Assembly (NCBI GenBank): GCA_041628225.1
Contig: JBFKPQ010000001.1
Location: 1 to 64,000, forward strand
DNA length: 64,000 nt
From: JBFKPQ01 sp041628225
GTDB lineage: Bacteria > Actinomycetota > Acidimicrobiia > Spongiisociales > JAENVV01
Reading direction: 5' to 3'
Under the pieces are notes generated by a model that was not told the DNA's origin, made no database searches, and worked only from the letters and a program-made list of their open reading frames with translations. The translations under genes and the position numbers were made by a program. Shown here one piece after another: positions 8,116 to 16,831 of this stretch. The stretch's first letter is position 1. Each line of letters starts with the position of its first letter.

Positions 8116-10218
8116 TCACACCTCGGGGTGGCGTCCCAGCAGACGAGGAAGCACGGTCATGGCCGTGACCGCCGCCGTGATCATCGACACCCACATGATC
8201 AGCGACACGTGGCTATGCGGCTTCAGTGGCGACAGCCAGAGCGCGGTGAGCCCGAGAGCAACCCCGAGGGCGTTGGCGGCGATCGGCCGGCCGACCCGTT
8301 CGATGGCCGTATGCGTCGGGTCTCGGTCGCGACGAGCCTCCTGATGTGCGGCCACGAAGTGGATGGTGTAGTCGATGCCCACCCCGATGACGATGCCTGA
8401 CACGATCGCTGTGATGAGGTTGAGGTGGATGCCACTGGCGGCGATGAATCCCAACAACATGACGACGGTGAGGGCGATCGGGACGAGCGAGGCGAGCGTC
8501 GGTCGAAGCCGCCGGTACGAGATCGCCAGCATGAGCGCGACGAGGGCGAAGGCGGCGATGAGGCTACCGACCTGGGCACGGAGCACCAGGCGGGCGACCT
8601 CGTCCCAGAGGATGGGCATGCCGGTGAGCTGGGCGATCTCGTCGTTGGTGTCGGCGAACTCGACCCACCCCGCGACGTCGGTCGAGTCGAATTCGTCGGG
8701 GAACACCACGAAGCGGAGCCCGTCGTCGGAGACCATGTCGCCGAGCGGTACCGGAACCGCACCCGTCAGAACTCCGGCAACTTGCGGGGAAGGAAGAACT
8801 CCAGCGAGGTCGGCAACCGAGAACACCCGCCGGATGCCCGACAGCTGCTCCAGTTCTCTGGACACCTCGGCGAGGCGACCGAGATCCTCAGGACCTCGGT
8901 CCGGAGACCAGACGAACTCGCCGACGAGCGGCGTGGCCCCACCGAAGGTCTCTTCGATCCGCTCGAACGCCAGCCGGACCTCGTGGTCGTCCTTGAAGAA
9001 GAACAGCTGATCGGAGTTCACCTCGAGGCGAGGAATGAAGGCTGCTCCGAACCCCAAGATGGCGACCGTCAGTCCGATCGCCAGGCCTCGGCTGCGCGCC
9101 ATCGCCTGCAGGCCCCGGGTGACGCGCGGTCCGACCAAGGCGTGGTGTGCCTGCTTGATGTTCGTGAGGCGAGAAAGGAGAGCCGGCAGGAAGAAGAACG
9201 AGATGATCCCCGCGTAGGTGATGCCGAGAGCCACGAAGCCGCCGAGTTGGCGGATGGGCCCGACATCGGTGAAGAGCAGCGACAGGAAACCTGCGGCGGT
9301 GGAGATGGTGGTGAGGATCATCGGTATCCCAACGTGCCGAAGCGCAGACGTGACGCGTTCGACGACGTCGTCGGTGCGTTCGGCCTCGAGTTGGTAATGG
9401 GTCACGAAGTGCAGGCCGTCGGCGGAACCCATCACGATGACGAAGATCGGGACGATGACGGTGACGAGGTCGATGTCGACGCCGAGCGCAACGACGGTGC
9501 CGAACGTCCAGAGCGAACCGAGCACGGCGGGAACGACCGCCAACCCGGTCAGCCGCCGATCGCCGATGGTGGCATAGAAGGTTCCCAAGAGCAGGACGAT
9601 CACGACCGGCGGGATGACGAGGAGGAACCAACCGAGGAGGTCGAGCACGGACGCAAAGACGACCGGGTTGCCCGCCAGCGTGACGGTCAAGCCCTCCGGC
9701 GGGTCGAGGTCGGCGAGGTCGCGCGCCAGAGCCACACCATCGTCCGAAGGGGTCACGACGAGCAGCGTGGCGTCCCGATCCTCGTTGACGAGCAGATCGA
9801 CGAGTGGATTGGATGCGAGCAGCTGAGAGACCGCCACATCGGGGAGGCCGGCGATGGCATCGGGTGTGAGCGGCTGTCCCGAAAGCGGATTCTGGTCGGG
9901 TACGAGGGACCCCACCCCGGCGACGCCTTCGAACCCGGCGAAACGGTCCCGCAGTTCGGTCAGCAGCACGAGATTGGAGATCTCACCGAAGTCGCCGTCG
10001 TCGGCCTCGGCGAGGACCGTGATCGGGTCTCCGGCGTCGTACTTGTCCTGGAGCGCCGCGAACGCTTCGCCCGTCTCGTTTCCCTCCAGAATGAAGGAGG
10101 CGACGTCGGCGTTGAGTCGCAGTCCGAACAGGCTGACGATCGACGCCAGCGAGATCAGAGCCGTGATCGCAATGATCTGGCGGGGGTGGGTCGTGATGAC
10201 TCGAGCGATCCGTTCCAT
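8116..10218 (-). CDS. RND superfamily (MMPL-type) transporter
   Basis: 700 aa with the duplicated MMPL/SSD layout: one TM at residues 15-35, a periplasmic-side loop to about 185, five TMs (about 190-345), a second TM and loop (about 375-540), and five more TMs to the end. The conserved GxxxD motif is visible as VMGSADGLHF and VIGVGIDYTIHF, the proton-relay region in TM4 and TM10. Such proteins move lipids or hydrophobic compounds across the inner membrane. The short size fits HpnN/lipid-type members rather than drug efflux. Followed by the DUF3524 glycosyltransferase, which may suggest a shared lipid or glycolipid task. The start is preceded by TAGCGT-N6, a leaderless signal. Confidence 0.85.
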   Translation of the reverse strand: MERIARVITTHPRQIIAITALISLASIVSLFGLRLNADVASFILEGNETGEAFAALQDKYDAGDPITVLAEADDGDFGEISNLVLLTELRDRFAGFEGVAGVGSLVPDQNPLSGQPLTPDAIAGLPDVAVSQLLASNPLVDLLVNEDRDATLLVVTPSDDGVALARDLADLDPPEGLTVTLAGNPVVFASVLDLLGWFLLVIPPVVIVLLLGTFYATIGDRRLTGLAVVPAVLGSLWTFGTVVALGVDIDLVTVIVPIFVIVMGSADGLHFVTHYQLEAERTDDVVERVTSALRHVGIPMILTTISTAAGFLSLLFTDVGPIRQLGGFVALGITYAGIISFFFLPALLSRLTNIKQAHHALVGPRVTRGLQAMARSRGLAIGLTVAILGFGAAFIPRLEVNSDQLFFFKDDHEVRLAFERIEETFGGATPLVGEFVWSPDRGPEDLGRLAEVSRELEQLSGIRRVFSVADLAGVLPSPQVAGVLTGAVPVPLGDMVSDDGLRFVVFPDEFDSTDVAGWVEFADTNDEIAQLTGMPILWDEVARLVLRAQVGSLIAAFALVALMLAISYRRLRPTLASLVPIALTVVMLLGFIAASGIHLNLITAIVSGIVIGVGIDYTIHFVAAHQEARRDRDPTHTAIERVGRPIAANALGVALGLTALWLSPLKPHSHVSLIMWVSMITAAVTAMTVLPRLLGRHPEV

Positions 10219-10224
10219 CCACCG

Positions 10225-10230
10225 ACGCTA
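10225..10230 (-). promoter_or_regulatory. TAGCGT -10 element, leaderless RND gene
   Basis: On the minus strand TAGCGT is followed by six bases and then the ATG of the RND transporter. No Shine-Dalgarno sequence is present. This is the leaderless spacing seen at many other genes of the window. Confidence 0.45.
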
Positions 10231-10285
10231 TCAGCGTCGGTGGCCCCCGACCCGACCTCGGGGGGCCGCGTCACCGGCGTCGATC

Positions 10286-10291
10286 TACGAT
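10286..10291 (+). promoter_or_regulatory. TACGAT -10 element, leaderless NUDIX gene
   Basis: TACGAT lies six bases before the ATG at 10298, without a ribosome binding site between them. The position fits transcription beginning at the A of the start codon. Confidence 0.5.
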
Positions 10292-10297
10292 CGTCCC

Positions 10298-10696
10298 ATG
10301 GAAGTTGTGCGGTACGAGACCGGCGGCGGGGTGGTCTTCTCGGGAGGCCGTGTTCTCGTCCTTCGCCGGACCGATCCGCCCGAGCTCCGCCTCCCGAAGG
10401 GTCACATCGACCCCGGTGAAGACGCACCGACGGCCGCCGTGCGCGAAGTGCTCGAGGAGAGCGGCTGGAGCTGTCGGATCATCGGCGAACTTCCGCCGAC
10501 CGCGGTGCGTTTCGAACACGACGGTCGACTCGTCGAGCGAACCGAGTACTACTTCGTCATGACCGCCGTCGAACGGCTCGACGACGGCGAGAGCCAGTTC
10601 GTCACGGAATGGATAGACCCATCCGAAGCGGCCGTCGAGCTGACGTTCGAGGCCGAGCGGGCACGCATCGCCCAAGCCATCCGACCGCCGAGCTGA
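10298..10696 (+). CDS. NUDIX hydrolase
   Basis: 132 aa, a single NUDIX domain. The Nudix box G-x5-E-x7-REVLEESGW is complete at about residues 38-60 and supplies the Mg2+-binding glutamates. An N-terminal GGGVVF strand and KGHIDPGE loop resemble Ap4A hydrolase/diadenosine polyphosphate and MutT-like members. Substrate is uncertain; nucleoside polyphosphates are most likely from the overall form. The leaderless ATG at 10298 is preferred over longer frames because the domain begins directly there. Convergent with glpX, two bases apart. Confidence 0.85.
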   Translation: MEVVRYETGGGVVFSGGRVLVLRRTDPPELRLPKGHIDPGEDAPTAAVREVLEESGWSCRIIGELPPTAVRFEHDGRLVERTEYYFVMTAVERLDDGESQFVTEWIDPSEAAVELTFEAERARIAQAIRPPS

Positions 10697-10698
10697 TC

Positions 10699-11685
10699 TC
10701 ACTCGTCGATCGTCGCTCGGATCTTGTCGAGGCGCTCGAAGTCGTGGCGCGCATTCATGAATCGAATCGATCCCGTTCGAGATCGCATCACTACCGAATG
10801 GGTGAGCGCTCCGTGGGCGAAGAAGTCGACGCCGTCCAGGAGTTCGCCGGTCGTGACGCCGGTGGCCGCGAAGAAGATGTTGTCGCCGGAGACGAGGTCG
10901 GTGATCGCCAGGACCCGCTGGAGATCATGGCCGTGATCGATGGCGTAGGCGCGTTCGGTGTCGTCGCGCGCCCACAGCCGGCACTGCATGTCACCGCCCA
11001 TGGCGCGCAAGGCCGCGGCGGCGATGACGGCCTCCGGCGAACCGCCGATGCCAAACAGAATGTCGATGCCGGAGTCCTCGACGGCGGTGGCGATCGCCGC
11101 CGACACGTCACCGTCCGAGATCAGCCGGATCCTCGCGCCGGCCGCGCGGACCTCCTCGATGTAGCCCTGGTTGCGTGGTCGATCGAGGATGATGGCCGTG
11201 AGGTCGGCGACATCCTCGCCTTTCGCGCGAGCCACCTGGCGCAGATTGTGCCGCACCGGTGCCTCGAGGTCGACCGATCCCGCGGACGCCGGCCCGACGG
11301 CGATCTTGTCCATGTAGACGAGACTGCCGGGCGCGTACATGGTCCCCGCCTCCGCCAGCGCGATGACCGCAAGGGCGCCGGGCATGCCGTTGGCGGTCAA
11401 CCGGGTTCCGTCGATGGGATCGACGGCGACGTCCACCTTCGGACCGGTGCCGTTGCCGACCCGCTCCCCGTTGTAGAGCATGGGGGCTTCGTCCTTCTCG
11501 CCCTCGCCGATGATGATCTCTCCGTCCATGTCGATCGTGGCGAGGATGACGCGCATGGCGTCGACGGCTGCCTGGTCGGCAGCCTCCTTGTCGCCGCGGC
11601 CCTGCCAGCGGGCCGCCGCCATGGCCGCCGATTCGGTGACACGGGCAAGTTCAAGGCCGAGGTTGCGCTCTGGTACCTGTGCCAT
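10699..11685 (-). CDS. glpX: Fructose-1,6-bisphosphatase, class II
   Basis: 328 aa. GlpX-type phosphatase of gluconeogenesis, usual in actinobacteria as the sole FBPase. The lithium-sensitive phosphatase signatures are present: GEGEKDEAPML (Mg2+ ligands), DPIDGTR (about residues 84-90) and the GIGGSPEAV segment. The ATG at 11685 gives the family N-terminus R-N-L-G-L-E-L. Its start overlaps the stop of the thiolase gene (TGATG), so it is the second gene of that operon. Active in cytoplasm on fructose-1,6-bisphosphate; some family members also take sedoheptulose-1,7-bisphosphate. Confidence 0.93.
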   Translation of the reverse strand: MAQVPERNLGLELARVTESAAMAAARWQGRGDKEAADQAAVDAMRVILATIDMDGEIIIGEGEKDEAPMLYNGERVGNGTGPKVDVAVDPIDGTRLTANGMPGALAVIALAEAGTMYAPGSLVYMDKIAVGPASAGSVDLEAPVRHNLRQVARAKGEDVADLTAIILDRPRNQGYIEEVRAAGARIRLISDGDVSAAIATAVEDSGIDILFGIGGSPEAVIAAAALRAMGGDMQCRLWARDDTERAYAIDHGHDLQRVLAITDLVSGDNIFFAATGVTTGELLDGVDFFAHGALTHSVVMRSRTGSIRFMNARHDFERLDKIRATIDE

Positions 11686-12854
11686 CAGGCCGGCACCTCG
11701 ATGATGAGGGCGTCGCCCTGACCGCCGCCTCCGCAGAGGGTCACGGCACCGATGCCACCACCGCGGTCGCGCAGCACGGTGATGAGCGATACCACCAGGC
11801 GCGCTCCGGTTGCGCCGATCGGATGCCCGAGCGCGACGGCGCCGCCGTGCACGTTGACGACGTCGTCGGGCAGGTCGAGCAGGTGCGCCGACCACAGGGC
11901 GACGGCCGCGAATGCCTCGTTGATCTCGACGGCGTGGAGGTCAGAAGGCTGTAGCTCGGCGCGCTTCAACGCCACCTGCAGGGCCTCGGCCGGTCGTTCG
12001 TGCAAGGTGGCGTCGACACCACCGATCTGGCCGTAGGCCAGGATCCGGGCGAGCACCTCGTGGCCGTCTGCGTCGGCTGCGGTCTCGTCGGCGACGACCA
12101 CCGCCGCACCACCGTCCGAGATCTGTGAGGCGTTCCCGGCGGTGATCGTTCCCTCGTCCATGAAGGCGGGACGCAACGCGGCCAGCGATTCGGCGGTCGT
12201 GCCGGGTCGGATGCCTTCGTCGGTGTCGAGGACCACGGGTTCGCCCTTTCGTTGGGGCACTTGCACCGGAACGATTTCGCCGGCGAACGCCGCCGCGGCG
12301 GCGAGGGCTCGTTCGTGGCTTCGTGCCGCCCACTCGTCCTGGGCGGCTCGGCTGATTCCCAGCTGGCGGTTCTTCAGGTCGGACGACTCGCCCATGGTGC
12401 AGTGGTCGAAGGCGCAAAAGAGGCCGTCGTGCTGCATCACGTCGATCATCGTGGCGTCACCCAGTCGGGCTCCCCACCGTGCCTTGGGAACGACGTACGG
12501 AGCATTCGACATCGACTCCATACCGCCGGCCATCACGAACCGGGCGTCGCCGAGCCGGATGGCACGATCCGCGAGTCCGACCGCGGCCAATCCACTCAGG
12601 CAGACCTTGTTGATCGTGAGGGCGGGAGTGGTCATCGGAATGCCGGCGCGGCTGGCAGCCTGGCGTGCCGTGATCTGACCTTCCCCCGCCTGGAGCACCT
12701 GACCGAAGATCACCTCGTCGATGCGGTGCGGATCGAGGTCCCCGAGTGCCGCTTCCATGGCGAGTGCTCCGAGTTCGACTGCGCGCAGCCCGGACAGACC
12801 GCCACCGAACTTGCCGATGGGTGTCCGGGCCGTTCCGATGATGACGCCGGCCAC
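11685..12854 (-). CDS. Acetyl-CoA C-acyltransferase (thiolase)
   Basis: 389 aa, typical for biosynthetic or degradative thiolases. The nucleophilic Cys85 sits in INKVCLSG, His344 in GHPIGATG and the second Cys about 374 in TLCGGGGQ, so all catalytic residues are present. It condenses or cleaves acetoacetyl-CoA or longer 3-ketoacyl-CoAs. The phaA/atoB subgroup is suggested by GG-ESMSNAPY. A Shine-Dalgarno GGAGGA lies seven bases before the GTG start, and a TACCAT about 25 bases further up is a possible -10. It is divergent from methylmalonyl-CoA epimerase, so the spacer of 61 bp serves two promoters. Confidence 0.92.
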   Translation of the reverse strand: MAGVIIGTARTPIGKFGGGLSGLRAVELGALAMEAALGDLDPHRIDEVIFGQVLQAGEGQITARQAASRAGIPMTTPALTINKVCLSGLAAVGLADRAIRLGDARFVMAGGMESMSNAPYVVPKARWGARLGDATMIDVMQHDGLFCAFDHCTMGESSDLKNRQLGISRAAQDEWAARSHERALAAAAAFAGEIVPVQVPQRKGEPVVLDTDEGIRPGTTAESLAALRPAFMDEGTITAGNASQISDGGAAVVVADETAADADGHEVLARILAYGQIGGVDATLHERPAEALQVALKRAELQPSDLHAVEINEAFAAVALWSAHLLDLPDDVVNVHGGAVALGHPIGATGARLVVSLITVLRDRGGGIGAVTLCGGGGQGDALIIEVPA

Positions 12855-12903
12855 GTTGGTTCCTCCTGCTCGTCGACCTCATGGTACCTAGCTGCTGGGT
12901 CGG

Positions 12904-12909
12904 TACACT
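12904..12909 (+). promoter_or_regulatory. TACACT -10 element, leaderless epimerase gene
   Basis: TACACT, six bases, then the GTG at 12916. No Shine-Dalgarno sequence is present. It is one of the clearest leaderless starts in the window. Confidence 0.55.
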
Positions 12910-12915
12910 CGGCCC

Positions 12916-13326
12916 GTGCGCCTCTACAACCTCGATCATGTGGCCATCGCCGTCCATGACCTCGACGTTGCGCTGGCCGAGTACCGACGGCTGTTCGGAG
13001 TCGAGCCGATTCATCGAGAAGTCGTGTCCGAGCAGGGAGTAGAAGAGGCGATGCTGCCCGTCGGGGGTTCGTTCGTCCAGCTCCTCTGCCCGACGGGGCC
13101 CGACACGCCGGTCGGGAAGTTCCTCGAACGGAATGGTGAAGGACTTCACCATGTGGCCTATGCCGTCGACGACATCGAGGGCGCCCTCGCCCATCTCGAG
13201 GCCGAAGGTGCCCGCCTCATCGACGCAGCACCGCGTCGGGGCGGACGCGGAGCGCGCATCGCGTTCGTGCACCCCGCTCAGCTGACCGGTACGCTCATCG
13301 AGTTGGTCCAGTTGGAGGAGTCGTGA
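12916..13326 (+). CDS. mce: Methylmalonyl-CoA epimerase (VOC family)
   Basis: 136 aa. Converts (S)- to (R)-methylmalonyl-CoA in propionyl-CoA metabolism. It has two vicinal-oxygen-chelate repeats: L-D-H-V-A-I-A-V (metal His7-type position), the central E..MLPVGGSFVQLL with its acidic ligand, GLHHVAYAVDDI (second His) and the C-terminal GTLIELVQ (Glu ligand). Length fits the enzyme. The next gene begins inside its stop codon (GTGA), suggesting that it forms part of the propionyl-CoA route together with a carboxylase accessory subunit. Confidence 0.88.
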   Translation: MRLYNLDHVAIAVHDLDVALAEYRRLFGVEPIHREVVSEQGVEEAMLPVGGSFVQLLCPTGPDTPVGKFLERNGEGLHHVAYAVDDIEGALAHLEAEGARLIDAAPRRGGRGARIAFVHPAQLTGTLIELVQLEES

Positions 13327-13538
13327 AGCGTCTGCAGATCAAGGGTGGGGCAGAACCCGCGGTCGTTGCGGCCGTCTCCGCCGCCATTCAGGCACTGCTC
13401 GACGCCGAAGCGACCGCTGCCAGCAGGCCGTCGTCCCGTCCCGAGCCCACGAATTGGGCGCTGGCCGCGCGGTTCGGCGAGGTCGACCGGCCCCGGTACG
13501 GCCGAACGCCCAGCGTCTACAGCGATCCACTTCGCTGA
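13323..13538 (+). CDS. Small protein, acyl-CoA carboxylase epsilon-subunit-like
   Basis: 71 aa, GTG start overlapping the epimerase stop by 4 bp. The N-terminal half (IKGGAEPAVVAAVSAAIQALL) followed by a Ser/Pro-rich linker and a single Trp in N-W-A-L-A-A-R is the layout of the small epsilon subunits that stabilise actinobacterial acetyl/propionyl-CoA carboxylases. Those subunits are poorly conserved, so this is a suggestion from shape and from coupling to methylmalonyl-CoA epimerase. The carboxylase alpha and beta genes are not in the window. Its 3' end overlaps convergent murJ by 22 bp. Confidence 0.45.
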   Translation: MKRLQIKGGAEPAVVAAVSAAIQALLDAEATAASRPSSRPEPTNWALAARFGEVDRPRYGRTPSVYSDPLR

Positions 13539-15112
13539 AGCAGGCCGTTCAGTTCGGGCGATCGCACGAGTCTCGCCGCAATGACGAACACCGCCGTGGT
13601 TACGACTGCGGCGGCGAGCAGTGCGATCGCTCCGCGTCCGAGGGACACCTCGCCGATCGGCGTGGCGAGGTTGCCGGCCACCCACCAGCCGGCCGCACCT
13701 GCGGGCGCGGCAGCCGCCAACCCTCGGGCGAGACTCGAACCGAGGCCGGCCAGGCCGTCGGTCGACAGGTCGCGGTACCAGACGGCCGCCAGTGTCAGCG
13801 TGTAGCCGGCCATCGCCGCAACGCTCGCCATCGGCAGACCCCGCTGTCCGAAGCTGTCGATGAGTACCACATACAACGGAATTGCCAGGGCGGTCCAGAC
13901 GGTGCCGACGATGACCGGAGTCCACATGCGGCGCAGGGCGTAGAACCCGCGCGCATAGATCTGGTGAGCGCCCCACAGGGGGATGGCGAGCGAGAACAGC
14001 GCCAGCGCAGTGGCGGTGCCGATCGTGGCTGCGCTGTCGAAGTTGGCGCGTTGGAACGCCACCCGAACCGCCACCTGCGACGTGGCGAGCACGAGTGCGG
14101 TCGCGCCGAGCCCGGCGAACACCGTGTACCGAAGGGCCTCATGCAGCTTGGCTCGGAGCTCGGTCCAGCGCTCGTTCGCGGCGAGCTCGGCGAGGAATGG
14201 ATAGGCGGCCACGCCGGCCGCTTGGGCGATGACGCCGACGGGCAGCATCGTGAGGCGACGGCCGTAGTTGAGCTCGCTGATGGCGGCCTCGCCGAGGGAC
14301 TGGCCGAACACGCGGACGAACTGCTCGTCGAGCACGGCGATCGACTGCCCGAGCATGAGGGGGATGGCCAGGAGCAAGTACTCCGACAAGACCGGTGTGC
14401 GCCAGGGTGTTCCGGACACCCACCGGAGACCCAGGCGCCGTGCGCCGGCGGCTTGCAGCAGAAAGTTGCCCGCGACCGCGCCGGCCAGGGCGCCCCAGGC
14501 AAATCCGGCGGGCCCCGGCGTCCCGGTCCAGTATCCGATGGCACCACCCACGATGATGCCGAGGTTGTAGACGACGGGAGCGAGGCTGGGCACCAGGAAG
14601 TGCCGCTGGGCGTACTGGACGGCCATGAGCAGCGAGCCGACCATGAAGAAGAGCTGGGCGGGCAGCACGATCCTCGTCAGGTCGGTCACCTGGGCCAGCT
14701 CGGCAGGTCCGAGCGCCGTCGCGGTCGGGCTACCCGGGAGCAGGTCGACGAAACGTACGTAGACGAGATCGACGAGCCGATCCGCCCACACCATCGCAGC
14801 CGCCGTCAGCGCCGCCATCACGGACGTGATCGGCTTCGCCACCGCGGTGAAGGCTTTGTTGATCTCGGCGGGTTCGTCGCCGATGCGGGTGAGGATCGGA
14901 ATGAACGTGATCGACAGGTACCCGCCCGCCATCAGATAGAAGAGGATGTCCGGAATGAAGAACGCCGCGAAGTAGATGTCGGAATCGACGGTGGCGCCGA
15001 GCAATGCCGTCATCACCACGTCCCGGGCGAAGCCGAGTAGTCGAGAAAGCAGGATGCCGGCCGAGACGACCAGGGCTGCAACCCCCATCCGAGACTGGCG
15101 GAAACGGCTCAT
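13517..15112 (-). CDS. murJ: Lipid II flippase MurJ
   Basis: 531 aa. MOP-superfamily flippase of lipid II for peptidoglycan synthesis, inner membrane. About 14 hydrophobic segments are visible. The N-terminus has the family pattern S-R-L-L-G-F-A-R-D followed by DIYFAAFFIPD, equivalent to the conserved Asp/Arg cavity residues. The ATG at 15112 shares 4 bp (ATGA) with the upstream PHP gene. The long cytoplasmic kinase-like extension found in mycobacterial MviN is absent; the protein ends shortly after the last TM. Confidence 0.9.
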   Translation of the reverse strand: MSRFRQSRMGVAALVVSAGILLSRLLGFARDVVMTALLGATVDSDIYFAAFFIPDILFYLMAGGYLSITFIPILTRIGDEPAEINKAFTAVAKPITSVMAALTAAAMVWADRLVDLVYVRFVDLLPGSPTATALGPAELAQVTDLTRIVLPAQLFFMVGSLLMAVQYAQRHFLVPSLAPVVYNLGIIVGGAIGYWTGTPGPAGFAWGALAGAVAGNFLLQAAGARRLGLRWVSGTPWRTPVLSEYLLLAIPLMLGQSIAVLDEQFVRVFGQSLGEAAISELNYGRRLTMLPVGVIAQAAGVAAYPFLAELAANERWTELRAKLHEALRYTVFAGLGATALVLATSQVAVRVAFQRANFDSAATIGTATALALFSLAIPLWGAHQIYARGFYALRRMWTPVIVGTVWTALAIPLYVVLIDSFGQRGLPMASVAAMAGYTLTLAAVWYRDLSTDGLAGLGSSLARGLAAAAPAGAAGWWVAGNLATPIGEVSLGRGAIALLAAAVVTTAVFVIAARLVRSPELNGLLQRSGSL

Positions 15113-15945
15113 CGTGCAGCCTCGAGGTCGTCGAGCACGTGGTCGGGTACCACGAGATCCCCGCGCCCGACACCGATCTCGAGACCTGCCTTGTAGGTGC
15201 CGTGGTAGTCGGAGCCCCCAGAAGGCAGGAGGCCGAACCGGTCCGCCATCTCGATGAACTCGCGGCGGCGCTCTGGTGGGTAATCGCCGTAGTGGCATTC
15301 GAGACCGATGAGGCCCGCCTCGGCGAGTTCTGTGAAGGCCGCCGCGTACTCGTCGGCCGTGTCCAGACCCATCGTGTGCGGGTGTGCGATGATCGGTACC
15401 GCTCGGCCCTGGCGGGCCAGTCGGATCGCTTCGATGGGCTCCAGCCGATCCCGCCCGACGTAGGCCGGCTTGCCCGCCGCAAGGAGTTGATCGAAGGCGC
15501 TCGGGATGTCGGCGACGTACCCCTTGGCGACCAGAACCGCCGCGATGTGGGGCCGTCCGATGACCCCGTCGCCGGCTTCCGAACGCACCTCGTCGAGCGT
15601 CACCTGGTAGCCCAGGTCGACCAGTCGGCTCACCATCCGCTCGTTGCGTGCCGCCCGGGACGTCTGGAGCCACGCCAGCTTGTCGAGCAGCGCACCCTCC
15701 TCGGGTAGGAAGAGCACCACCATGTGCAAGCCGCCGCGGACCCATGCGACGGACAGCTCGACACCTCGGATGAGTTTGATGTCGGTGACGGTCGCAGCTT
15801 CGGCGGCCTCGGCAAGGCCTTCGACCGTGTCGTGGTCGGTGAGGGCAACGGCCGTGAGGCCCGCCTGGGATGCCTTCGCCACGAGTTCAGTCGGCGTGTC
15901 GGAGCCGTCGGAGATCGACGAGTGCGTGTGGAGGTCGACGGCCAT
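15109..15945 (-). CDS. PHP-domain phosphoesterase
   Basis: 278 aa. Polymerase-and-histidinol-phosphatase domain with the metal motifs DLHTHSSISDG (residues 4-14), LTDHDT, the Glu in GVELSV, and later PIIAHPH and GGSDYHG. This resembles the YciV/RNase AM and 3',5'-nucleoside bisphosphate phosphatase group, which degrade pAp-type nucleotides or 5' RNA ends; which of these it does is not decidable here. The first gene of a two-gene unit with murJ, overlapping by 4 bp. TACGCT lies eight bases before the ATG. Confidence 0.85.
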   Translation of the reverse strand: MAVDLHTHSSISDGSDTPTELVAKASQAGLTAVALTDHDTVEGLAEAAEAATVTDIKLIRGVELSVAWVRGGLHMVVLFLPEEGALLDKLAWLQTSRAARNERMVSRLVDLGYQVTLDEVRSEAGDGVIGRPHIAAVLVAKGYVADIPSAFDQLLAAGKPAYVGRDRLEPIEAIRLARQGRAVPIIAHPHTMGLDTADEYAAAFTELAEAGLIGLECHYGDYPPERRREFIEMADRFGLLPSGGSDYHGTYKAGLEIGVGRGDLVVPDHVLDDLEAAR

Positions 15946-15962
15946 CGGACCGCAGCGTACCG

Positions 15963-16739
15963 TCAGGGCCCTGGTTCGATCCGGATCGTCTCGATGTAGA
16001 TCGTCTGACGGGGTCGGCTGGCTTCGGCGCTCAGCCCCGGACCGACCTCGATGCCTTCGATCCGGTCGAGCGTGTCGAATCCGTCCACCACTCGACCGAT
16101 GACACCGAAGCGGGCGGGCAAGCGGGCGTCGTCGGCGAGCACGATGAAAAACTGCGAGCCGGTCGTGTCGGGCCGGTCGCCCCGCACCATGGCGACGACG
16201 CCGTACTCGTAGCGGAATCCTTCCGCAGGCGGCTCGTCGGGTGTCGTGTAGCCGGGGCCGCCTTCGCCGTTGCCTCGGGGGTCGCCTCCGCGCAGCTCGC
16301 GACCCTCCAGGAGGCGGTGAAACACCGTGCCGTCATAGAAACCTTGGTCTGCGAGGAATGCGAACGAGTTCACCGCGGCCGGCGCCGACGCCGGGTCCAG
16401 TTCGATGGTCACCGAACCGCAGGACGTCTCGATGACCGCTCGCGCCGAACCGGTCAACGCCTGATCGGCCGGCTGTGAGAACTGCATCGGCGCCGCGGGC
16501 GGCGGTGGTTCGGCCCCGCAAGCCGTCGGGAACGAGCGGGCGTCGTCGTAGTCCTCGCCCAGGGGTCCGCTCGTGTCGCGTCCGAACCACGAGAACAGCG
16601 CCAATCCGCTGAGCACGACCACGAAGATGGTGAAGCTTCGACGCAGTGACGCCTTCAGGCGTGTTCGGCGAGCCGCTTTGGCCCGGGCCGCCTTGGCAGC
16701 GGCCTTGTTGTCCTTCTTCGTTCGGCGTTGATCTGACAC
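15963..16739 (-). CDS. Membrane-anchored cyclophilin-type peptidyl-prolyl isomerase
   Basis: 258 aa, GTG start. A very basic N-terminal tail (residues 1-32, Lys/Arg/Ala-rich) precedes one TM segment (about 35-52), so the cyclophilin domain (about 88-258) is extracytoplasmic. Conserved parts are FHRLLEGREL..GGDPRGNGEGGPGY, MVRGDRPDTTGSQFFIV and FGVIGRVVDGFDTLDRI. The active-site Arg of human CypA (F-H-R) is present. It may assist folding of secreted proteins. The start lies eight bases after TATGAT. Divergent from lysC. Confidence 0.88.
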   Translation of the reverse strand: MSDQRRTKKDNKAAAKAARAKAARRTRLKASLRRSFTIFVVVLSGLALFSWFGRDTSGPLGEDYDDARSFPTACGAEPPPPAAPMQFSQPADQALTGSARAVIETSCGSVTIELDPASAPAAVNSFAFLADQGFYDGTVFHRLLEGRELRGGDPRGNGEGGPGYTTPDEPPAEGFRYEYGVVAMVRGDRPDTTGSQFFIVLADDARLPARFGVIGRVVDGFDTLDRIEGIEVGPGLSAEASRPRQTIYIETIRIEPGP

Positions 16740-16818
16740 GGCGTCAGATCATAGAGCGAACCGGCGCCGGGCGATCCGGCGGCCTCCGAAAACGAGAAGG
16801 CTGGGTCCCGCCCACCGG

Positions 16819-16824
16819 TACACT
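16819..16824 (+). promoter_or_regulatory. TACACT -10 element, leaderless lysC
   Basis: TACACT ends seven bases before the GTG at 16832. No Shine-Dalgarno sequence is seen. It supports the GTG over the longer upstream frame, which would run back into the divergent cyclophilin gene. Confidence 0.45.
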
Positions 16825-16831
16825 GCCCGCC

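Noticed and set aside
8425..10419. 664-codon plus-strand open frame opposite the RND transporter
   Set aside because: Acidic/Arg-rich composition typical of antisense frames in GC-rich DNA; the opposite strand has a clear multi-TM protein.
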